From Chloroflexota bacterium (GTDB lineage: Bacteria > Chloroflexota > Dehalococcoidia > SAR202 > UBA11138): a DNA stretch of 7,501 nt. The notes under the pieces are model-generated. The model saw only the letters and a program-made list of their open reading frames with translations. It searched no databases and was not told where the DNA came from. The stretch spans positions 1 through 7,501 of the forward strand of contig JADFHV010000104.1 in the NCBI GenBank assembly GCA_022566975.1, given 5' to 3'. A program made the translations under genes and the position numbers. Positions within the stretch are counted from its first letter, which is position 1. The number at the start of each line of letters is the position of its first letter. Positions 6,163-7,501 of the stretch are shown here, one piece after another.

Positions 6163-7065
6163 ATGAATCTTACAGCACAAGCCCCTAAGGCAGACCTCCA
6201 CATGCACGCTGAAACGCGGGCCCGCCTTGACCGTCTGGTATCGAGGCGCAACGGCGAGGCCGCCCACGACTGGGCTGAGGAGCTCGAGAGACTCGCAGGC
6301 GTGCCGCCCGGGATGGAGCGCCTCAGGCAGGCGTTCTTAGACGGCCTAGACAACGAGCAGTTGCTCCCCCTTAACGACGACGACGAGATATTCTTCGAGT
6401 GGCTAACTGAGGCCATGCAAGAGGCAGCCACAGACGGGGCCGTCCTGGTCGAGATCCGCTTCGGAGCAAAATGGGGCATGCGGCCTGGGTTCATGTCCCT
6501 GTTCCGCGACGCTGAGGAGCGGGTTCAGGCGAACTATCCTAATTTCTACGCCGAGGCGCTGGTGACCGGGCTCTGGCCAACCCGGCCCGGGGCCCCGGAA
6601 GCGTTCGAGGATTCGCTCCGTGCCGCCGAGGATGGGCTGGCGGGCATAGACTTCATACCCATTCCATACGACAAGGAGGCGGACTGGGGCGACGCATACG
6701 TATGGGCGTCACGAGCAGAGGACGCAGGTCTCGATGTCACCGCTCACCTAGGAGAGGTCTCAGCGGCCAACATCGAGGCTGGTCTCCGACTTCCGGGCCT
6801 GAATCGCATCAGTCATGCCGTTCACGCGACGACCAGCGACGAGCTATTGCAGCAGGTGCTGGACGCGGGAGTGACTGTGGAGTGTTGTTTGACCTCGAAC
6901 CTCGTGCTCGGAGACGTACCGTCGCTGGATGCGCATCCCATCAGAAAGCTGGCGGAGGCGGGAGTGCCGATCACCATCGCATCGGACGACCCTGTGCGCA
7001 CCTGCACGAGCATAGCGAGGGAGTACGAGCTGGCAGCGAGCCTCGGCTTCGGAAGGCTTGATTAA
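6163..7065 (+). CDS. Adenosine deaminase family hydrolase, C-terminally short
   Basis: A metal-dependent TIM-barrel hydrolase of the adenosine/AMP deaminase family, probably cytosolic and acting on an amino-purine-like compound. Zinc ligands are present: His13 and His15 (DLHMHAE), His195 (AHLGE) and Asp275 (SDDP). So are the catalytic Glu198, His219 (RISHAVHA) and Asp276. CLTSNLVLGDVPSLDAHPI and the REYELAASLG helix are also typical. Two features are unusual. Where true adenosine deaminases have a Gly-containing DLAGxE substrate loop, this protein reads GIDFIPIPYD (161-170), so the substrate may differ. It also stops at 300 residues, just after ELAASLGFGRLD, without the last 30-40 residues of the family (the NAxxxSF helix). 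The stop coincides with a fall in GC, suggesting a truncated gene. The start is poorly marked: AAAGG abuts the ATG. The 23-base gap after trpE suggests cotranscription. Confidence 0.85.
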   Translation: MNLTAQAPKADLHMHAETRARLDRLVSRRNGEAAHDWAEELERLAGVPPGMERLRQAFLDGLDNEQLLPLNDDDEIFFEWLTEAMQEAATDGAVLVEIRFGAKWGMRPGFMSLFRDAEERVQANYPNFYAEALVTGLWPTRPGAPEAFEDSLRAAEDGLAGIDFIPIPYDKEADWGDAYVWASRAEDAGLDVTAHLGEVSAANIEAGLRLPGLNRISHAVHATTSDELLQQVLDAGVTVECCLTSNLVLGDVPSLDAHPIRKLAEAGVPITIASDDPVRTCTSIAREYELAASLGFGRLD

Positions 7066-7200
7066 AGCAGCAGATCCTATCATAAAGGAGGCTATAAGCG
7101 CAGCTTTTATTAGTTTCCCTGCCTTTCCCTTGGTCTTTTCCGATATGGTACCTATAACACCACTGCTATCAACGGCGTCTCTAATCGCTTCTTCGTCGAT
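7066..7200. other. AT-rich junction between the deaminase and sugar transferase genes
   Basis: Bases 7061-7200 are 61 of 140 G or C (about 44%), far below the neighbouring genes. No recognisable gene lies here. AAAGGAGG at 7084-7091 would be an excellent ribosome binding site on the plus strand, but no start codon follows at a usable distance. A weak stem AAGC-GCA-GCTT (7096-7106) followed by TTTATTAG could end transcription of the upstream gene. The stretch may be a remnant of an insertion or a recombination or assembly boundary. Confidence 0.5.
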
Positions 7201-7245
7201 TTCTCGTTCGTCTGGTTGTTCCGGCTCGCCTTCCGATTGGCTCAG

Positions 7246-7501
7246 ATGTTTCTGGGTACCGTGCTCCTGGTGCTCGGGCTTCCCGTGATCCTCGCTTCGG
7301 CGGCTTACGTCTGTGCGGCCTCGCGTCAGGTGCCGTTTTATTATCGAACATGGTGGACGTCATCCGGGAAGCCGGGTCGATTCCCCGCGATCAAGCTTCG
7401 CACGATGCGGCCGATGCCCCGCGAACGCCCCGCGTCACAAGCGCGGGAGTCGCTCCTGCCCGGGGGCAAGCTCCTTCGCGTGACGGGGCTCGACGAACTA
7501 C
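7246..7501 (+). CDS. Bacterial sugar transferase, 3' end outside the window
   Basis: The start of an initiating phosphoglycosyl transferase (WcaJ/PglC-type family), which moves a sugar phosphate to an undecaprenyl-phosphate carrier at the membrane to begin a surface polysaccharide or glycan. The frame has no stop to base 7501. Visible in order: a hydrophobic N-terminal segment (FLGTVLLVLGLPVILASAAY), VPFYYR, GRFPAIKLRTM (the conserved K(F/L)RTM) and LLRVTGLDEL, which matches the family's FLRRTSLDEL. The catalytic Asp-Glu pair of the family is the DE of LDEL. The start is uncertain: ATG 7246 has no ribosome binding site, and a basic lead-in (WLFRLAFRLAQ) is encoded upstream in the same frame, which is open from 7114. 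TTG 7216 is an alternative. The gene may have lost its true 5' end at the AT-rich junction. Confidence 0.72.
   Translation, partial: MFLGTVLLVLGLPVILASAAYVCAASRQVPFYYRTWWTSSGKPGRFPAIKLRTMRPMPRERPASQARESLLPGGKLLRVTGLDEL

Noticed and set aside
7050..7140. A +1 frameshift that would restore the deaminase C-terminus (IKEAISAAFI resembles the family's NAIEASF helix)
   Set aside because: The resemblance is short and ends at once in unrelated residues; AT-rich third positions differ sharply from the gene upstream, so a composition junction explains it better than a simple frameshift.
7058..7288. 76-codon plus-strand frame starting at TTG 7058
   Set aside because: Ser/Pro-rich with no domain, and it overlaps the sugar transferase frame, which carries clear family motifs.
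6844..7359. Minus-strand frame open for about 170 codons, with a hydrophilic stretch (EPEQPDEREIDEEAIRDAV)
   Set aside because: No ATG, GTG or TTG start lies before position 7083, it overlaps the better supported sugar transferase and deaminase genes, and no family is recognised.

Overview
This is a GC-rich bacterial window of housekeeping genes, with one toxin-antitoxin pair inserted among them and a strong tRNA-sensing riboswitch. I suspect an uncultured Chloroflexota (Dehalococcoidia/SAR202-like) genome. The grounds are high GC, a T-box outside a typical low-GC Firmicute setting, a CoaBC with Asp and Ser at two classic active-site positions, and gap repeats of a kind I associate with such genomes. 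This placement is an inference, not a demonstration.

Layout. Positions 2-1945 (+) hold the end of coaX (type III pantothenate kinase, cut by the window edge) and a complete coaBC that starts directly after the coaX stop; together they cover three of the steps from pantothenate towards coenzyme A. Positions 2052-2789 (-) hold a VapBC-type pair: an AbrB-fold antitoxin followed with no gap by a PIN-domain toxin, with an inverted repeat upstream that could be its operator. Positions 2879-3210 (+) hold a consensus-like sigma-70 promoter and a complete T-box leader. Its Stem I specifier codon is UGG, its antiterminator bulge is UGGC, and its antiterminator and terminator are mutually exclusive. It precedes trpS (3229-4287), so uncharged tRNA-Trp should switch on tryptophanyl-tRNA synthetase.

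A gap of about 390 bases (4288-4678) follows. It holds an 81-base nested palindrome, a second, separate interrupted inverted repeat, and a small ORF with a good ribosome binding site and two adjacent Trp codons just before trpE. trpE (4679-6139) encodes a complete anthranilate synthase component I that keeps the motifs associated with tryptophan feedback inhibition. Thus a tryptophan-charging enzyme and the first enzyme of tryptophan synthesis are neighbours, but trpG and trpD are not adjacent. An adenosine-deaminase-family hydrolase follows at 6163-7065. It keeps all metal ligands but has a changed substrate loop, and it lacks the usual C-terminal 30-40 residues.

The hydrolase ends exactly where base composition falls to about 44% GC (7061-7200), which suggests a recombination or insertion boundary. 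From about 7200 to the window edge a plus-strand frame encodes the start of a membrane-anchored bacterial sugar transferase (initiating phosphoglycosyl transferase family), incomplete at the window end.

I did not find a wholly new system. The best-supported item of interest is the tRNA-Trp T-box. The most speculative is the possible trpE leader peptide.
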